From NCBI GenBank assembly GCA_035048815.1, contig JAUCBN010000035.1, forward strand, positions 17,000,501 through 17,064,500: a stretch of 64,000 nt of DNA, read 5' to 3'. Positions 11,526-24,129 of the stretch are shown here, one piece after another. The DNA comes from Abelmoschus esculentus (lineage: Eukaryota > Streptophyta > Magnoliopsida > Malvales > Malvaceae). Each line of letters opens with the position of its first letter. The first letter of the stretch is position 1. Below the pieces are notes generated by a model that worked only from the letters and a program-made list of their open reading frames with translations, did not search any database and was not told the origin of the DNA. A program made the position numbers and the translations under genes.

Positions 11526-14099
11526 TTAGACACCAGGAATGGGAAACTGGGTTGTAAGTGCTTCAACTCGACTACGAAGATCAGATACCTTATCTGTCAA
11601 AGGAAAATCGGGAGACGAAACAAACTTCAAGAATTCTTGGAGCTTTGATCCAGAAAATAATCCCTTGGCATCGATAGTTATCTTCACACCCTCGTGGATG
11701 AAATCAGCAATAGCTGTGAATTCCCTTTCTGTAAATCCTCTGGTAGTCATAGCAGGTGAGCCGATGCGAATGCCACCCGGCACAAGGGCACTCTTATCCC
11801 CTGCAAATTTCGATGCGTGTTATGTATTAGTGATATAGATAAGACAGAGAATTCTAAATGAATTGAAAAAGGGGGTAAAAAAGGGAATAAGGCGGAACTT
11901 ACCGGGTACCGAATTTTTGTTCAAGGTGATAGAGGCCATGTCAAGTATTTTCTCCACCCGAGCCCCGTCAATTCCCTGTCGGAGTGGAGTGGTTCATTAA
12001 GATAAAGAACGAGGTAAAAGGAGCTTAGGGTGTCTACGAAAGAATCAAAACAAGAGACCCCATGCAACTCAACTTCGCATGGATCAAAGAGTAACCTACC
12101 AATGGCCTTAGATCCACAAGCACAAGGTGATTATCACTGCCACCAGAAACAAGTGTATATCCGAGTTCAACTAATCGGCTTGCAAGAGCTCTGCAATTAG
12201 ACACTACCTGCAGGATGAAGTACCCAAATTAGACTTTACCATCCAGACAACCCCGTTAGTAGTCTATTATGACAGTACCTGATTCTGGTAAGCCTTGAAC
12301 TCGGGAGACTGTGCATGTTTCAAGCAAACTGCTAGTCCTCCAATTGTGTGGTTATGAGGCCCACCCTACATACACAACATTATGCTTCTCATGATATAAC
12401 TAGTTTCGTTACTTGTAAAACACAGCTTGAAGTTTGAAAGCCGGCGGAAGGATGGAATAGAGAATTCAAGTTAATAACCCGAGTCAAGGAGACCAGTCAA
12501 ACTTACCTGTAAACCTGGAAAAACAGCATTATTGATGGCTGATTCTAAATCAACTCCAAGAACAGGATCCTTCTTGAAGAATATCATGCCACCTCTTGGA
12601 CCTCTCAGAGACTGGAAACGGGTATGGAAGTATTAGCGAGCTATTCAAATGGACATTAACGCAAACAAACTAAATGGTACTATTTTTTTTTTCTCAAGAA
12701 CCCTTAAATATAAATATTTCAACAAGCAAAACTACCAGTATGTGACGTGAAAACAAACATAGTTTCAACACAGTATTTGAATACATTAATCTCAGTTCTC
12801 AAACCTTGTGTGTAGTTGTTGTCACAATGTCACAATATTCAAAGGGATCAGCAACTACAGAAGCAGCAACAAGTCCACTTATATGAGCCATATCCATCAT
12901 GAGAAATGCACCGACAGCATCTGCAATCTTCCACCAGATACCAATTCCATAAGTTATATGCTAAATGAAAGCATATATGCAGTACAATATATAATGTGAT
13001 AGCAGGAAATATAGCACAACCAATAAGCACATTAGGGCTTACCTTCCTCATGCGAGGATAGTCAAAATCCCGAGGATAAGCACTAGCACCAGCAATTATG
13101 AGTTTTGGTCGAAAGAGGGTAGCTGTTTTCTCAAGCATATCATAATTGACAAGGCCTGTTCCAAATGTCAAGCAAATTGAATCAACCCCCAAGCAAGCCT
13201 ATCAAGCACTAAACAATATAAGTCCAACAACAAGGATGCATAACCTGTGGATTCATCAAGTCGGTAAGGCATCGACTCAAAATAGATAGATGTGCCAGAT
13301 ACTCGTCTTTTAGGTGTCATAAATCCATGTGACAAATGTCCGCCGTGAGGCAAGTCCAGACCCTACATCATTATATTAAGCACCATTTATACATGTATGA
13401 TGTACCATCCAACAGAGAGAAATAAGTTACAAAAGCTAAAACAGGAAGACATATCTTACCATTATTCGATCATGTGGATTAAGAATTGCTGTATAAACCT
13501 CAAAATTAGCAGGAGAACCCGACAAGGGTTGAACATTAACACCCCACTTGTTTTCATCCAAATGAAATGCTGCCAAAGCCCTCTTTTGGCAAAGTGTTTC
13601 AAGTTCATCAATGAACTCATTGCCCCCATAGTACCTGCAATAAACAATAAGATAATTCACTACAAACAATAAATCCAAGATCACAAAGATTACTGCTTAA
13701 TTCAATATACCTTTTACCAGGTAGCCCTTCGGAATACTTGTTTGTGAGACATGACCCAACAGCCTCCATCACTGCTCGGGATGTAAAATTCTCTGAGGCA
13801 ATAAGCTCAAGGCTTTTGAACTGCCTCTCCTTCTCCTTGTTAATAATAGCTCGGACGTCGGGATCAGCTTCATTGAGGCCATGATCCACAAAGCTGGTTT
13901 CAAGTACAGGGACAGAATCCGAAGAGGGAGGCCTCCCAGTAACTAAGCTACTTTCAAGTTGAGCTCTACAGGGTTGTACAAAGTTAAACTTCATACCAGA
14001 GTAACCAGACCGTTTTAAAGGGAATGTTGGCCTATTGACTTTGATCCTTATAGGCTGTTGCAAAGAACCCGTCATTGCAGCTCCACTACAAGCCTGCAT
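11526..14099 (-). CDS. SHM3: Serine hydroxymethyltransferase, plastid type (SHM3-like)
   Basis: Ten exons on the minus strand (13711-14099, 13460-13634, 13245-13362, 13043-13155, 12805-12927, 12507-12611, 12279-12365, 12100-12207, 11903-11975, 11526-11800) join in frame to 521 residues ending PIPGV. The enzyme interconverts serine plus tetrahydrofolate with glycine plus methylene-tetrahydrofolate using PLP. Family marks seen: LELIASENFTS, YSEGLPGKRYYGGNE, DLPHGGHLSHGF and the PLP-lysine motif VTTTTHK/SLRGPRGG, with the catalytic Lys (residue 306) at the exon 5/6 junction. The extra 70-80 residues before the core start MQACSGA, are basic and Ser-rich, and match the transit-peptide style of SHM3, the chloroplast isoform. 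Length is near the family's usual 529. No damage seen. Confidence 0.95.
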
Positions 14100-14111
14100 C
14101 TTGGCTTTCCC

Positions 14112-14461
14112 CTAGTATTTATCACAAATAATCTGTAAATTTACAAGGGAACAAAACATAAAAATAAATTGAAAAATCCAACTAAACATCAATCAGTTCA
14201 TTTGTAAAAGAAAGAAAATGAACAACTTCAAGACTAATTAATCCCATAAGAAACAAGAGAACATCACAAAACAAAAGAAGTATTTTGATTTTCCTTTGAG
14301 AAAAAGCTTCCATTACCGATTCCTCGGTTTACCCAAAACACCAAAACTAAAGAAGAACACCATATATAAAGGTAAAACACAAATAATAAACAAATAGTCA
14401 AGGAATTATAAAGATTAAAAAAAACAAAGAAAAATCAAGAAATATACAGAAGAGAGCTTAC
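14112..14461 (-). other. Likely 5' UTR intron of the SHMT gene
   Basis: On the minus strand a donor (CATAA/GTAAGCTC, at 14461) and an acceptor (ATACTAG, ending at 14112) bracket a 350-bp T-rich stretch. The acceptor is 12 bp before the ATG. A leader intron is common in plant SHM genes. Inferred from splice signals only. Confidence 0.45.
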
Positions 14462-14572
14462 TTATGTGAAGGGTTATTTTTCTTTTCTTTCTCGCGTTTT
14501 CTTTTCTGGAGTGCAGGGAAGGAGCTGGGAATGTAAAACCCTAAAACTCTGATATTTTAATATTCGAGCCGT

Positions 14573-14642
14573 TAGAAAAAATTATATCATGGGTCAGTCT
14601 CATTACCACGTGTACATGGACCGAACAATGATATAATTTCTA
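14573..14642. mobile_element. Short MITE remnant carrying a G-box in the SHMT promoter
   Basis: AAATTATATCATGGGTCAGT at the left and ATGATATAATTTCT at the right are the termini of the MITE family B found complete at 33382-33642, but only about 70 bp remain. It contains the perfect G-box CACGTG at 14607-14612, which corresponds to the G-box in the complete copy (33410-33415). It sits in the likely proximal promoter of the SHMT gene. Confidence 0.55.
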
Positions 14643-14669
14643 CCTTCTTTGGGATGCGGAGAAGAAAAT

Positions 14670-14998
14670 TAATAAATAGGGTAAACTACAAAGAAAATCA
14701 CTCAATTATAAGTAGGTTATATTTAGGTCACTAAATTATTAAATGTTATGTTTAGGTCATTTAATTATGGTTAAGGTTATATTTAAAATACTCAATTAAT
14801 AAAGATTACAGTTGGATCATTTAATTATAAATAAGATTACATTTGAGTCACTCAAATATAACCTTTAATTAGTGAGTAATCCAGATATAATATTACTCAT
14901 AAATAAATAACTAAAATATAATTTTTATTAATCAGATAATTCAAATATAATTATATCCATAATTGAATGACATTTATTGTAGTTTACCCTAATAAATA
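14670..14998. mobile_element. Mutator-type TIR element (GGGTAAACT family), 9-bp target duplication
   Basis: A 311-bp element (14679-14989) begins GGGTAAACTACA and ends TGTAGTTTACCC. It is flanked by the perfect 9-bp direct repeat TAATAAATA (14670-14678, 14990-14998). Inside are several degenerate, alternately oriented copies of a motif of about 30 bp resembling GTTACATTTGAGTCACTCAA. There is no coding sequence. A larger relative with its own 9-bp duplication lies at 45875-46391. Confidence 0.8.
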
Positions 14999-14999
14999 A

Positions 15000-15690
15000 A
15001 GGCGAAAGGCTAAAAATGGATGACGTGGGAAAATCTTAGTCAAGGGTGAAATACTCCCGTGCGGTTTGGTCTATTCTGTCTACTTGTATGCATCAACCCT
15101 GATGTTGCCACTTGGACTTCCATATTCGGTCTAATTCTGATTTTAATCCCTTTACTCTGTTAAAAATTCAAACTTTTAATTCCTTTGATTTAATTTAATC
15201 ATAATTTAATTTATATATCTATAATATTAATAATAAATCAAAATTATGATGTCATTAAAATAATTAGTAGATGTACGGCATCAGAAACAGAATTGCAGGA
15301 AGTATACGAGACTTCTATTCGCATTTTTTTTATTTACATTATGAGTAAACTACACAACGGTCACTAATGTTTGACGAAATTTCTACTTTTACCACTAAAG
15401 TTTGAAAACTCACATCACGGTCACTAACTTTATCCATTTCTAACAAAATTGTCACTCTATCGTTAATGTCCGTTAAATTGATGATATGAAGCGTTATTGA
15501 AAATATTTTTTCTTTTGTTCCATAAATTATGTATCTTATTGACTTTTTGAAAGTTAAATTTTTTAAATTTCGACTAATTATATTAAATAATGTTCCTTAT
15601 GAAGCACTTGTTTTGATAATCTTGAACCATGAAATAGGTTGGATACAATGTCACCTCACATGCTCCAACATCGACTACCATTATCACAAC
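15000..15690. other. Spacer with a partial GTAAACTAC-type element
   Basis: No gene is supported. From about 15346 the sequence GAGTAAACTACAC is followed by repeated phrases (ACGGTCACTAA appears twice) as in the GGGTAAACT repeat family, but no matching right end or target duplication was found, so it appears truncated. Confidence 0.4.
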
Positions 15691-15691
15691 A

Positions 15692-15724
15692 TCATACATA
15701 CATACATACATACATATATACATA
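15692..15724. repeat. CATA microsatellite
   Basis: Tetranucleotide run of CATA units with minor interruptions. It sits at the left edge of a dispersed repeat that recurs near 19.6 kb. Confidence 0.8.
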
Positions 15725-15921
15725 CGTTACTAAAAAGGTTACTCCAAGTTTCGAACCCAAAAATTGTCTAGTTCAAATTGGATCAATGTTGTAAGAATCA
15801 AACCATCTATCTAGTTGAGGAGATCATGATTCATGATCAACTAGTTTAGCATTGACTTAATATAATAAAAAAATCACAGTGATTCAAACTGTTATAGTTT
15901 TATTCCATATCTCGTTTTTCT
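15715..15921 (+). repeat. Dispersed repeat R, copy 1
   Basis: About 205 bp align with 19597-19802. Shared phrases include ACCATGATTCATGATCAAC or close variants, TAGTTTAATATTGACTTAA and GAAACTGTTATATTTTATTC. Copy 1 stops exactly where the F-box fragment begins (CTATCG/ACGTCGAC), so the fragment joined or interrupted this repeat. Confidence 0.65.
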
Positions 15922-15922
15922 A

Positions 15923-16245
15923 TCGACGTCGACAACAATGGCTACCTAGGTTCTTAAGTCTGAGTAAAAATCGTGTTTACAGCATGAAAACGGTGCCAAA
16001 GGAGTTTGGTGAGTGTTGCTGCATTGATTCATCTCATGGATGATTGCTTTTCTTGCAAGAAAAGGCAGTCCCTTGTCTGTTTAACCCTTTGAAGCTAGTG
16101 AAGATTGAGCTCCCTTTAGTTAATCGTTTGTTAGGGTTAAAAAGGATGGAAAAGGAATGTTAATGGCAATATGAACTTGGTCATTTCAACTCTGCTGAAA
16201 GAGTTTCTGGTAGGTTTATGTTCAGATCGGGTGGGAAACAAGTAT
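15923..16245 (+). pseudogene. F-box/DUF295 gene fragment
   Basis: Nucleotide sequence aligns with codons after the F-box of the intact gene at 33855-35219 (from GACGTCGACAACAATGGCTA to the GTGGGAAACAA phrase). It includes the phrases GAATGTTGCTGCATTGGTTC and TTGCAAGAAAAGGCAGT with substitutions. The F-box itself and the C-terminal half are missing. It carries the same one-base deletion before GTCTGAGTGAA as the broken copy at 60.6 kb, and has in-frame stops (for example TGG to TGA in the region matching CGWLIF). Not functional. It lies tail-to-tail with the GH5 gene, as does the 60-kb copy. Confidence 0.85.
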
Positions 16246-16494
16246 GAGTCCAATTTCTTTTGGAGTTATTAATATTTAATAGAGAGGAGTTTAGCGGAAA
16301 ACGTATATCGAGATTAAATTTAAAAGACTAATAAATTAAAGAAGAAGAAGAAAATTTGGGGTGTGCCCGCCAACAACCTAATTTCATTTCATTCCTAAAC
16401 ATTTAAATCTAAATAAATCTAAAGCTAGATGCTAGATAAAAATGGAGTTGCCCTAACCGATGCCTTGAACAGTAGGTTCAGTGATCCCATTTGC

Positions 16495-18306
16495 TCAACC
16501 AACCAAACCCTTTCTGCGTAAGCTTTGCAACAAGGATCGTCCCACTCTTGTGCCGCTCCTTGTGCTGTCCACCAGTTTGAACCATTGGCTAGAAGGGTCA
16601 CAGGTCTTGTCTTTACTTAGGCATTTGCAATCGTTTGTGATGATGGTGTTGTCCGACGCTACATCGAGACACACGGATTTACCATCTCCCAGCTTAGACG
16701 AGAGATGCATCTTGGAATCGGATATCATTTCCCATTTGGAATTTGAGTCGCTGCAGAAGATACCGAGTTTCACCGATGTCCCGGATGCCTCAGATTGTAA
16801 ACAGAAACGAGTTTTTTTTACCACTAAAATCTTCTCGGGCGAGTAACTCCAAGGATAGGCGTCGGAGCAGGGACCTAACCGCAATGGGTGGAGCAATGAT
16901 TTCCTGGTGACACAAAGCCCTGTTAAGGGATGGAAGATCACTTTGTGTGGTTTGGCTTCTGATATACCCGGACCTGCATATGTCATTGCAGAACAACATC
17001 ATGTTTTCAGTTGACATCCATGTTGGATAAAAAAGAAAGTAGTATAAGTTGGCACTTGGCTTACCCCGAAAAGGAGACTGGAGAGCTGAAATTCTTTGTA
17101 CGAAGCTCGAATTCCTGGCTCCACACCAGTTATAATCCAAGACTCCGTAGTACTCGTTTAACCCGACTACGCCGTCTCTCACGTAATAACTCCCAGCCAG
17201 TGTCCACAAGGCCCAATCCAGGTCAAGTTCAGCTGCCACACCCAAGAAGCAACTGATGTACCTGTTGCCATTGACATTGGCTCCACTTTGATCGATCCCG
17301 AACTCACCAATGAACAACGGGTATCCTTGATCAACCAAATACCCTGATGTCCTCATCATGTATGTCGTCACTCTGCCACAAACTTGGTTCGGGTTGTCGT
17401 CCAACCATGTGGTCTGCCCATCGGAGAATCCATACCAATGAGCCTCAAATACGAGTTTCTTACTAAACGTCAGTTCTAGTGGTTGATTCTGGATGAATGA
17501 CAAGTCTCTGTCGAAACTCAATCCAGAAAGTATAACAAGAACATTCGGGTTTGCTGAATGCACTGCTTCGGCTCCTTTCGGCATGTACTTGTACCAATCG
17601 TTTACGTTTTGTTTCGGACCTCTGGGCTCGTTCCTCAAGCTCATGCCGACCACGTTGGTGACGCCTTTGAATAAGGTGGCCATCCGTGTCAGCCCGCTGA
17701 TCCATTCATCCGCGTGGAAGTACTTGTCACCGAAGAAACCATTATCGTCAAGATTACTACAGCACCACCCGGGCTTGCTTATATGATTGTCAAGTATGAC
17801 CATCACATTGTTTTCCCCTAAGCTTGATACCACTGTCTGAATCATATATAAAAAATAATATTTTTATTCAATACCGTAAAGTTTATTCATGATATATGTT
17901 TTTATAGTCATACCTGATAAGCTTTGATGAGGGGAAGATCGATGATGGAAGGGTTGTTGGCTTGGATTCCGGCGATGGATTCGAGGAGGCCGAGTCGTTG
18001 AAAGGATTGTCTAACGGTGAGGGATGCCAAGGAATCATTGGTGATGAGATAAAGTGGCCAGGTGAACCTAACACAGTTGAACCCCATTGACACAATCCGT
18101 TTGACAATGGTATCCATAGGCTGCTTGCTGAGTCCTTCGGCAAGTACCGGTTCCATGTGGGACGCCCAGTTTACACAGGCCAGTTTCACACGTCGTCCTG
18201 TATCGTCGACGATCCAGCGTGAATTGGTTGACAGAGGGAGGGACGTGACGACGGAAGAGAAAAGGAAGATGAGGAGAATAGAAGAGAAGGTGGTGAAGCT
18301 TGCCAT
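16495..18306 (-). CDS. GH5 glycosidase (cellulase-family) with C-terminal trefoil-like domain
   Basis: Three exons (17914-18306, 17065-17836, 16495-16973) join in frame to 547 residues. MASFTTFSSILLIFLFSSVV is a signal peptide, so the enzyme is secreted. The catalytic GH5 barrel runs to about residue 390: the acid/base is the Glu of SLRNEPRG and the nucleophile the Glu of FIGEFGID, and HWYGFSDG is also typical. The last 150 residues (LCVTRKSLLHPL, SKWEMISDSKMHL, SSQWFKL) form a ricin-B/beta-trefoil-like tail usual for the plant members of this group. The family cleaves beta-linked wall polysaccharides, but the substrate of the plant subgroup is not settled. A second copy lies at the window's right end. 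Both catalytic residues are intact and no stop is seen. Confidence 0.93.
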
Positions 18307-18352
18307 GGATTTAGATTTTGTTTGTATAGATGGAACATCTTAATTAGCGTCT

Positions 18353-18361
18353 TATTTATAG
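18353..18361 (-). promoter_or_regulatory. TATA box of GH5 copy 1
   Basis: The minus strand reads CTATAAATA, 47 bp upstream of the ATG, implying a leader of only about 15-20 bases. Assigned by sequence and spacing. Confidence 0.55.
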
Positions 18362-18364
18362 AGT

Positions 18365-20725
18365 AAACACGTACGGTGTTGTCCTTTTGAAGAAAGAGAG
18401 AATCTTTAAGTTGAATTATATCTGAAAATCTTTAAGTTAAACAAGGAAACCCCTTTATATATTATATGTAAAATTCAATTTATACAAAAGTAAAATTTCA
18501 TAAAAAATAAAACTAAATAATTTTAACAATAAAAATTATAGCATAAAAAAACCCTAGTCGCTCTGTTTTTTCTCTAATTTTTTTTTTGTTCTTAACCGTT
18601 CTTCACTTTGATCTTTCCCTTTGATCGGTAGTCGACAATCAATCCTAGTATTGGTTGTCGATCATCGGATCTATAATCTATTACTTTTATTTTTAATTTT
18701 AATAAGAATCTCTGCTTTTATAGCACGTTTTATGTTCTTGTGACACGTTTTCTTCTGTCTTTTTGACATGTTTTCGTTTTATGGTTTGATTCATCTGCTC
18801 TTGTGGCACGTTGCAGCATACCCTAGCGACCGATTGTTGTTTGTCGGTGGTTTGATTTATCTGCTCTTGTGGTTTGATTCAATCGACGCTAGTTTTTGAT
18901 TTATATTTCTGTCGGTGGTCTTTCGAAAAGTTATATCCCCACTCCGGTTGATGGTTGTTTGTCGATGAAATCAGTCTTGGGTAGCGATGTTTTTTACATG
19001 ACAGTTTGGATCGTCTACAACTCCTTCCTTCTTTATGCGTCTCGTTTGGACAGAGACAAGGAGATTCAAGAAGCTTCTAAATTTTATTGGTATGCTTAAT
19101 TTCATAAGAATTTTAATTTCTCTGTTTTTTTATTGTAAAATGGTTGGATTGTTTAATCCAATTTTTTTACTTCTTGAAGATGATGTAATTATAATTTTTT
19201 ATGAATTTAATAAAAATTCAGCAACATTTGTCAAAAAAAATCATAAAAATAACAATCCTGTTTAAAGTTGAATTTTAAAATCGATGGTTACGGTAATTTA
19301 GAGTTCAATTCAAAATAACGGGTAAAAATTATATACCTCTTTCTTATATTTTCAATTGTGTCTCGCTTCAAATTAGAGGTTTAGGGTTTAGGGTTTTAAG
19401 TTAGGGGTTATGGTTAGAGTTTAGGGATTAGTGGTTGGATGTATTTTTTAGGATATAGGGTTTAGGATATAGAAAATACGGGTTAAGGTTTAAAATTCTT
19501 TTTTTAGAAATTTTCAATAGGCGACATGGATAAAGACATAATAGAAAGATAGACAATTTTTACCAAAATAACAATCCTTTTTATATTAATCATGTTTACA
19601 TTACTAAAACGTTACTGCATGTTACAAACTCAAATTTTACGGAGTTCAATTTAATTTAATGTTGAAAGAATCAAATCGAGGATCTAATTTAGAAGACCAT
19701 GATTCATGATCAACGTACTAGTTTAATATTGACTTAAATATAACTAAAAATCATAAGTGGTTGAAACTGTTATATTTTATTCTATATTTCGTTTTACTAT
19801 CGGCTCACAAAAATTCATTTGATCTTCGATTATATTAAATCAGTTGAATTAATGAAACTATTTATTCCTGACTCAATTGATTAATATGATTTGATATCGA
19901 ATAAGAGATGAATTGAATAGAAAAATTGACCATCTTACACAAATGGAATTAATAAATCTCACACCGTAGTTTATGTCTATTAGTTTACCTTTTTGAGATA
20001 ATTTATGGGTATAAATCGTCTACCTCTTTCTCATGTTTTTATTCATGTTTTCTTTTTAAATTAGAGGGTCTAGGATTTAGGGTTTTAGGTTAGGGTTTAG
20101 GAAATTAAGGATAGTGTGTATTTTTTAGGGTATATGATTTAGGATATAAAAAATAAGAGTTAAGGTTTAAAATTTAATTTTTTAAAAATTTTTAACAAGA
20201 GATATAAAGGAAGACATAATAAAAAGATAAAAAAATTTTACTTATATAAGAAAAAACTTACACAAATGGAATTAATAAATCTACTAAACTTGATAGATTT
20301 ACTACCTTAAATATTAATATTTATACTTTCTTTCAATCTGATTTTTTTATATATTTATTCATCTAAAATATCACCAAAATTTTCTCTCATTTTTTTAGGA
20401 TACGTGTGTAAACTTCAATCTTTATAGAATTTGAGAATATCAAAATTATTAGACTATGTAATATTTCAAAGTACAAAATTTATAAATATTATAAATAATT
20501 AAATAGACCGATTACTTAATTTTAACTAAAATTATGAAGTATAACTAAACAAAAATATTTTCTAAAAAATGCACAAAAAATGTTTTTTTTTTCAATTTGT
20601 TTAACCAAATTGTCGGATTTAAATATACATATTATACATACTATATTTTCTACCATATTATACATGTTACCCTTTACCCTAACTATATATATATAACATT
20701 TACCCTAAAAATAAAAAAAAAACTA
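18365..20725. other. AT-rich spacer with degenerate duplications
   Basis: No gene is supported. A segment at about 19320-19580 recurs at about 20010-20250: both have a line on TACCTCTTTCT, then TTTAGGGTTTTA-type telomere-like motifs, then GACATAATAxAAAGATA. Copy 2 of dispersed repeat R (19597-19802) lies between them. Open frames at 18896-19265 have no recognisable family. Confidence 0.5.
19597..19802 (+). repeat. Dispersed repeat R, copy 2
   Basis: Aligns with 15715-15921 (same order of phrases from ACTAAAACGTTACT to TCGTTTTACTATCG). Non-coding. Confidence 0.65.
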
Positions 20726-20726
20726 A

Positions 20727-23700
20727 TCATATTTTTTTCAAACTGGGGTAGAACAGGCATATTCTCCCATTGTTATCGGCTCAGCCCCTGCCCCACAAAA
20801 GGGAGCAACATTTAGTTTTCGAGCCGGAACATCGATTCAGAATCCATTGTTTGGGGCGGCTGAAAGTGATGAGAATGCGGGCGAAAACGTGCCTGATTTG
20901 GATGAACTTGAAAAGTTCAGTAGAGTAAAGGCAGAATTCTCTAAACAGCTTGAGGAGACTAGGAAAGACCTTGAAGAAAAGCTCCGGGTTAGAGAAATAG
21001 AAGAGGATTCTCTTGGATTGAATGCGGGCGACCTTAGCTTAGTCCCCGATGTAGAAATTCCCCCGAAATTCAGAACGCCTGAGTTTGAAAAATACGACGG
21101 CACAACATGTCCCACTGCACATGTGACTATGTTTTGTCGGAAGATGGCAGGATTTACCAGCAATGAAAAGCTTCTTATTCATTGCTTCCAGGATAGCTTG
21201 ATAGGGTCAGCGGCGAGGTGGTATAATCAGTTGACTCGTGCACAGATTAAGTCATGGAAGGACTTAGCAAAAGCTTTCATTGATCAGTACAAGCATGTTA
21301 CTGATATGATTCCCAACAGACTCATGTTACAAAATTTAGAACAAAAGAAAAGTGAAAGCCTTCGCGAATATGCTCAGCGATGGCGAGATCTCGCGGCACA
21401 AGTACAACCGCCACTTCGCGAAAATGAAATCGCTCCGATGTTTGTGGATACTTTGAGAGGGGTGTTGTACGACCGACTCATCAGCAATCCGATAAGTAAC
21501 TTTGCTGAATTAGTCATGACCGGTGAACGCATTGAGGCGGCCATCAAAAGTGGTAGGATTGAGGGAGGTGAATCGCTCAAAAAGCAATTTAAGAGAAAGG
21601 AGCACGAGGTGAATGCTTTTGAAACGTGTCAGAATTTAACAATATCGCAGCCACAGTCGGCTAGCAATACTCAGGGAGGCGGTAGAAGAGATGATAGGAA
21701 GCCAAAGAAGGAATTTGAGAAGACGACCTTCACCCCGATCCCAATCCCGTACAAGGAGTTGTACGCTCAGCTACACAAAGCTGATTTGGTACGACCTTTC
21801 CATGTGACTCCTTTCAGTCCACCATATCCAGCATGGTATGATGCGAAAGCACACTGTGAATATCATGCCGGCGTTCCGGGTCATAACATTGAGAACTGTA
21901 TAGCCTTCAAAAAGCTTGTTCAGAATTTGCTAAATACGGGAGTCTTACAGTTGGGGGAACCAAGTACCACAAGCAACCCACTTCCTAACCACGGGAATCA
22001 GGGGATCAATAATATTGAGAAAGAATCCCCTAAGAAGGCCATATCTATGGTATCAGATATACAATCCCCTTTGAGATGGGTGTTCCGACATTTATGCATG
22101 GCCCGTTTGATAGACCGAGGAATGGTAATTGTGAAGGAGGGATGTGGTCGATACTGCGAATATCATCAGTCTAGTGATCATGACATTCAGGTTTGCACGG
22201 AATTTCGGAGTAAGGTGCAAGCACTCATGGATACTAAAGAAATTGAGTTCTTCGCAAAATGTGAGGAGGAAAATCCAGAAATTTGTATGACAGATATCCT
22301 AAGTAACAAATACACTGCTCAGAGACCCTTTATCATCAGTCGTAGGGTGGACGAGGAGGGGTCTTCTAGCCAAAATGCTCCGAGGCTCATAATTTCTCCT
22401 CCCTCGACCTTTCCTTTTAAAAGCACACAGAGGGTGCCTTGGAATTACGCCACCAATATCACTACACCCGGAAATCCAGGAGTATAAGGGGCCCTTACTC
22501 CGGAAGAGGGAAGGTCGGTTCAGGAAGGTGAGGCATTGGGACAGAATTCTGAAATAGTGAATAAAGTGGGGCACTTTACAAGAAGCGGGAGATGTTACTC
22601 TCCTCAAGAGGAGAAGAAACCCGACGAACAAAAGGGTAAGGGCAAACTTGTTGAACCAGAGGCAGAAAAAGTATTCGGGGATGATCCTCCCTCGAAGATT
22701 CTCGAGCCCGTAATTGAGGCCCAAGCCCAAGAGTTTTTAAGGTTCCTGAACCACAGTGAATACAATGTGGTTGATCAACTCCGAAAACAACCAGCTAGAA
22801 TCACGGTGCTCGACCTGCTACTGAATTCAGAAAAACACCGAGAAGCATTGCTAAAGGTGTTGAATCAAACTTTTGTAGAACAAGATATCACTGTCAAGAA
22901 GCTTGATCAGATTGTGAATCACATAGCTACCGATAATTATATCACTTTTAGTGATGATGAAATCCCAGAGGAAGGAAGAGGCTCAACTAAGGCCCTCAAT
23001 ATCACAACTCACTGCAAGGGGCATGTTTTGCCCGGAGTGCTTATCGATAACGGGTCTGCCCTTAATGTTATGCCCATGGCTACTTTACAACGACTGCCTA
23101 TTGATGGTTCTCATATGAAGTTCTGTCAGAATACTGTCCGGGCATTTGATGGTACTCAGAGGGAAGTGGCCGGGAAAATTGAGATACCCCTGCTTATAGG
23201 CCCAGTTGAATATGTCATAGAGTTTATGGTGATGGACATCCGACCGTCATACAATTGCTTATTAGGGAGGTCGTGGATTCATGCAGCCGGGGCTGTCCCT
23301 TCTTCCCTTCATCAGAAGCTGAAGTATGTGATGGAGGGAAAGCTTGTGACAGTCAAAGCGGAAGAAGACGTTGTTGCTGCTGTAACTTCGGACGTTCTCT
23401 ATGTGCCCCCCGCTGAAGATGCCCTAGAATGCTCCTTCCGGGCCTTAGAATTCATCAACGCTACTTTTGTGGCGGAGGGAAGTCGGATTCCAACCCCGAG
23501 ATACTCGAATTGCACTAAGATGGTGGTGATTGAGACTGTCGGAAGAGGGGCTAGGAAAGGGAAAGGACTCGGAAAGAATTTGCAAGGATGTCTGAAAGTC
23601 AAAAGTGTCATTGACAAGAGGGACAGGTTTGGGTTAGGATTTCACCCTACCTATCTGCAAAGGAAACAGGAAAGAAAGAGAAAGAAAAGAGAAAAAAGAA

Positions 23701-23876
23701 AAAGAAAGAAAAGAAAAAAAGAAAGAAAAAAAGGAAGAAAGAAAAAAAAGAAAAAAAAGAGAAAGAAAAAAGAAGAAGAAGAAAAAAGAAGAAGAAGAAG
23801 AAGAAGAAGAAGAAGAAGAAGGAAAAAAGGGGAGAAAAGAAAAAGGGAAAAACGAAGAAGAAAGTCGTCAGAGTAA
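20727..23876 (+). pseudogene. Gypsy-type retrotransposon gag-protease, 5'-truncated, no polymerase
   Basis: An open frame enters without an ATG at about 20727 and runs to a TAA at 22485; the same frame then continues to 23876. One in-frame stop therefore splits a single polyprotein. Domains in order: a coiled-coil-like charged stretch; a retrotransposon gag domain (FEKYDGTTCPTAHVTMFC, DSLIGSAARWYNQL, SWKDLAKAFIDQY, LREYAQRWRDLAAQV); Cys/His phrases CEYHAGVPGHNIENC and CEYHQSSDHDIQVC; a retropepsin-like protease with LIDNGSALNVMP and YNCLLGRSWIH; and a G-patch-like GRGARKGKGLGKNLQG. A purine tract encoding a Lys/Arg/Glu tail ends the frame. No reverse transcriptase, RNase H or integrase follows. 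This suggests a non-autonomous or deleted Tat/Ogre-like element. The left end has no LTR. Confidence 0.85.
23655..23870 (+). repeat. GA-rich purine tract inside the retroelement
   Basis: About 215 bp of AAAG, GAAA and AGA repeats, almost free of pyrimidines on the plus strand. It extends the protease/G-patch frame with charged residues until a TAA. Likely a microsatellite expansion in a decayed element. Confidence 0.9.
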
Positions 23877-24129
23877 AAATCTGCAAACGGGTGTCCTGAA
23901 AGGAGTAAATTTAGGAATCTCGTTGTTCAAGTCAGAAGATGGCTTGGGTCCTAACATAGGGAGCGATTACAGAGAAGATGTGAAACCAGAGAGACCAGAC
24001 CCCAATGACTTTCGTTTGCGACTCGAACATGCATCATGTAGAATAGGAGCATGCTAACCCGTACCATGTCATATCATATGCATTTACAGGAAAAAAGAAC
24101 ACTAGCACTTCAATGCTCGCCCACCACGG

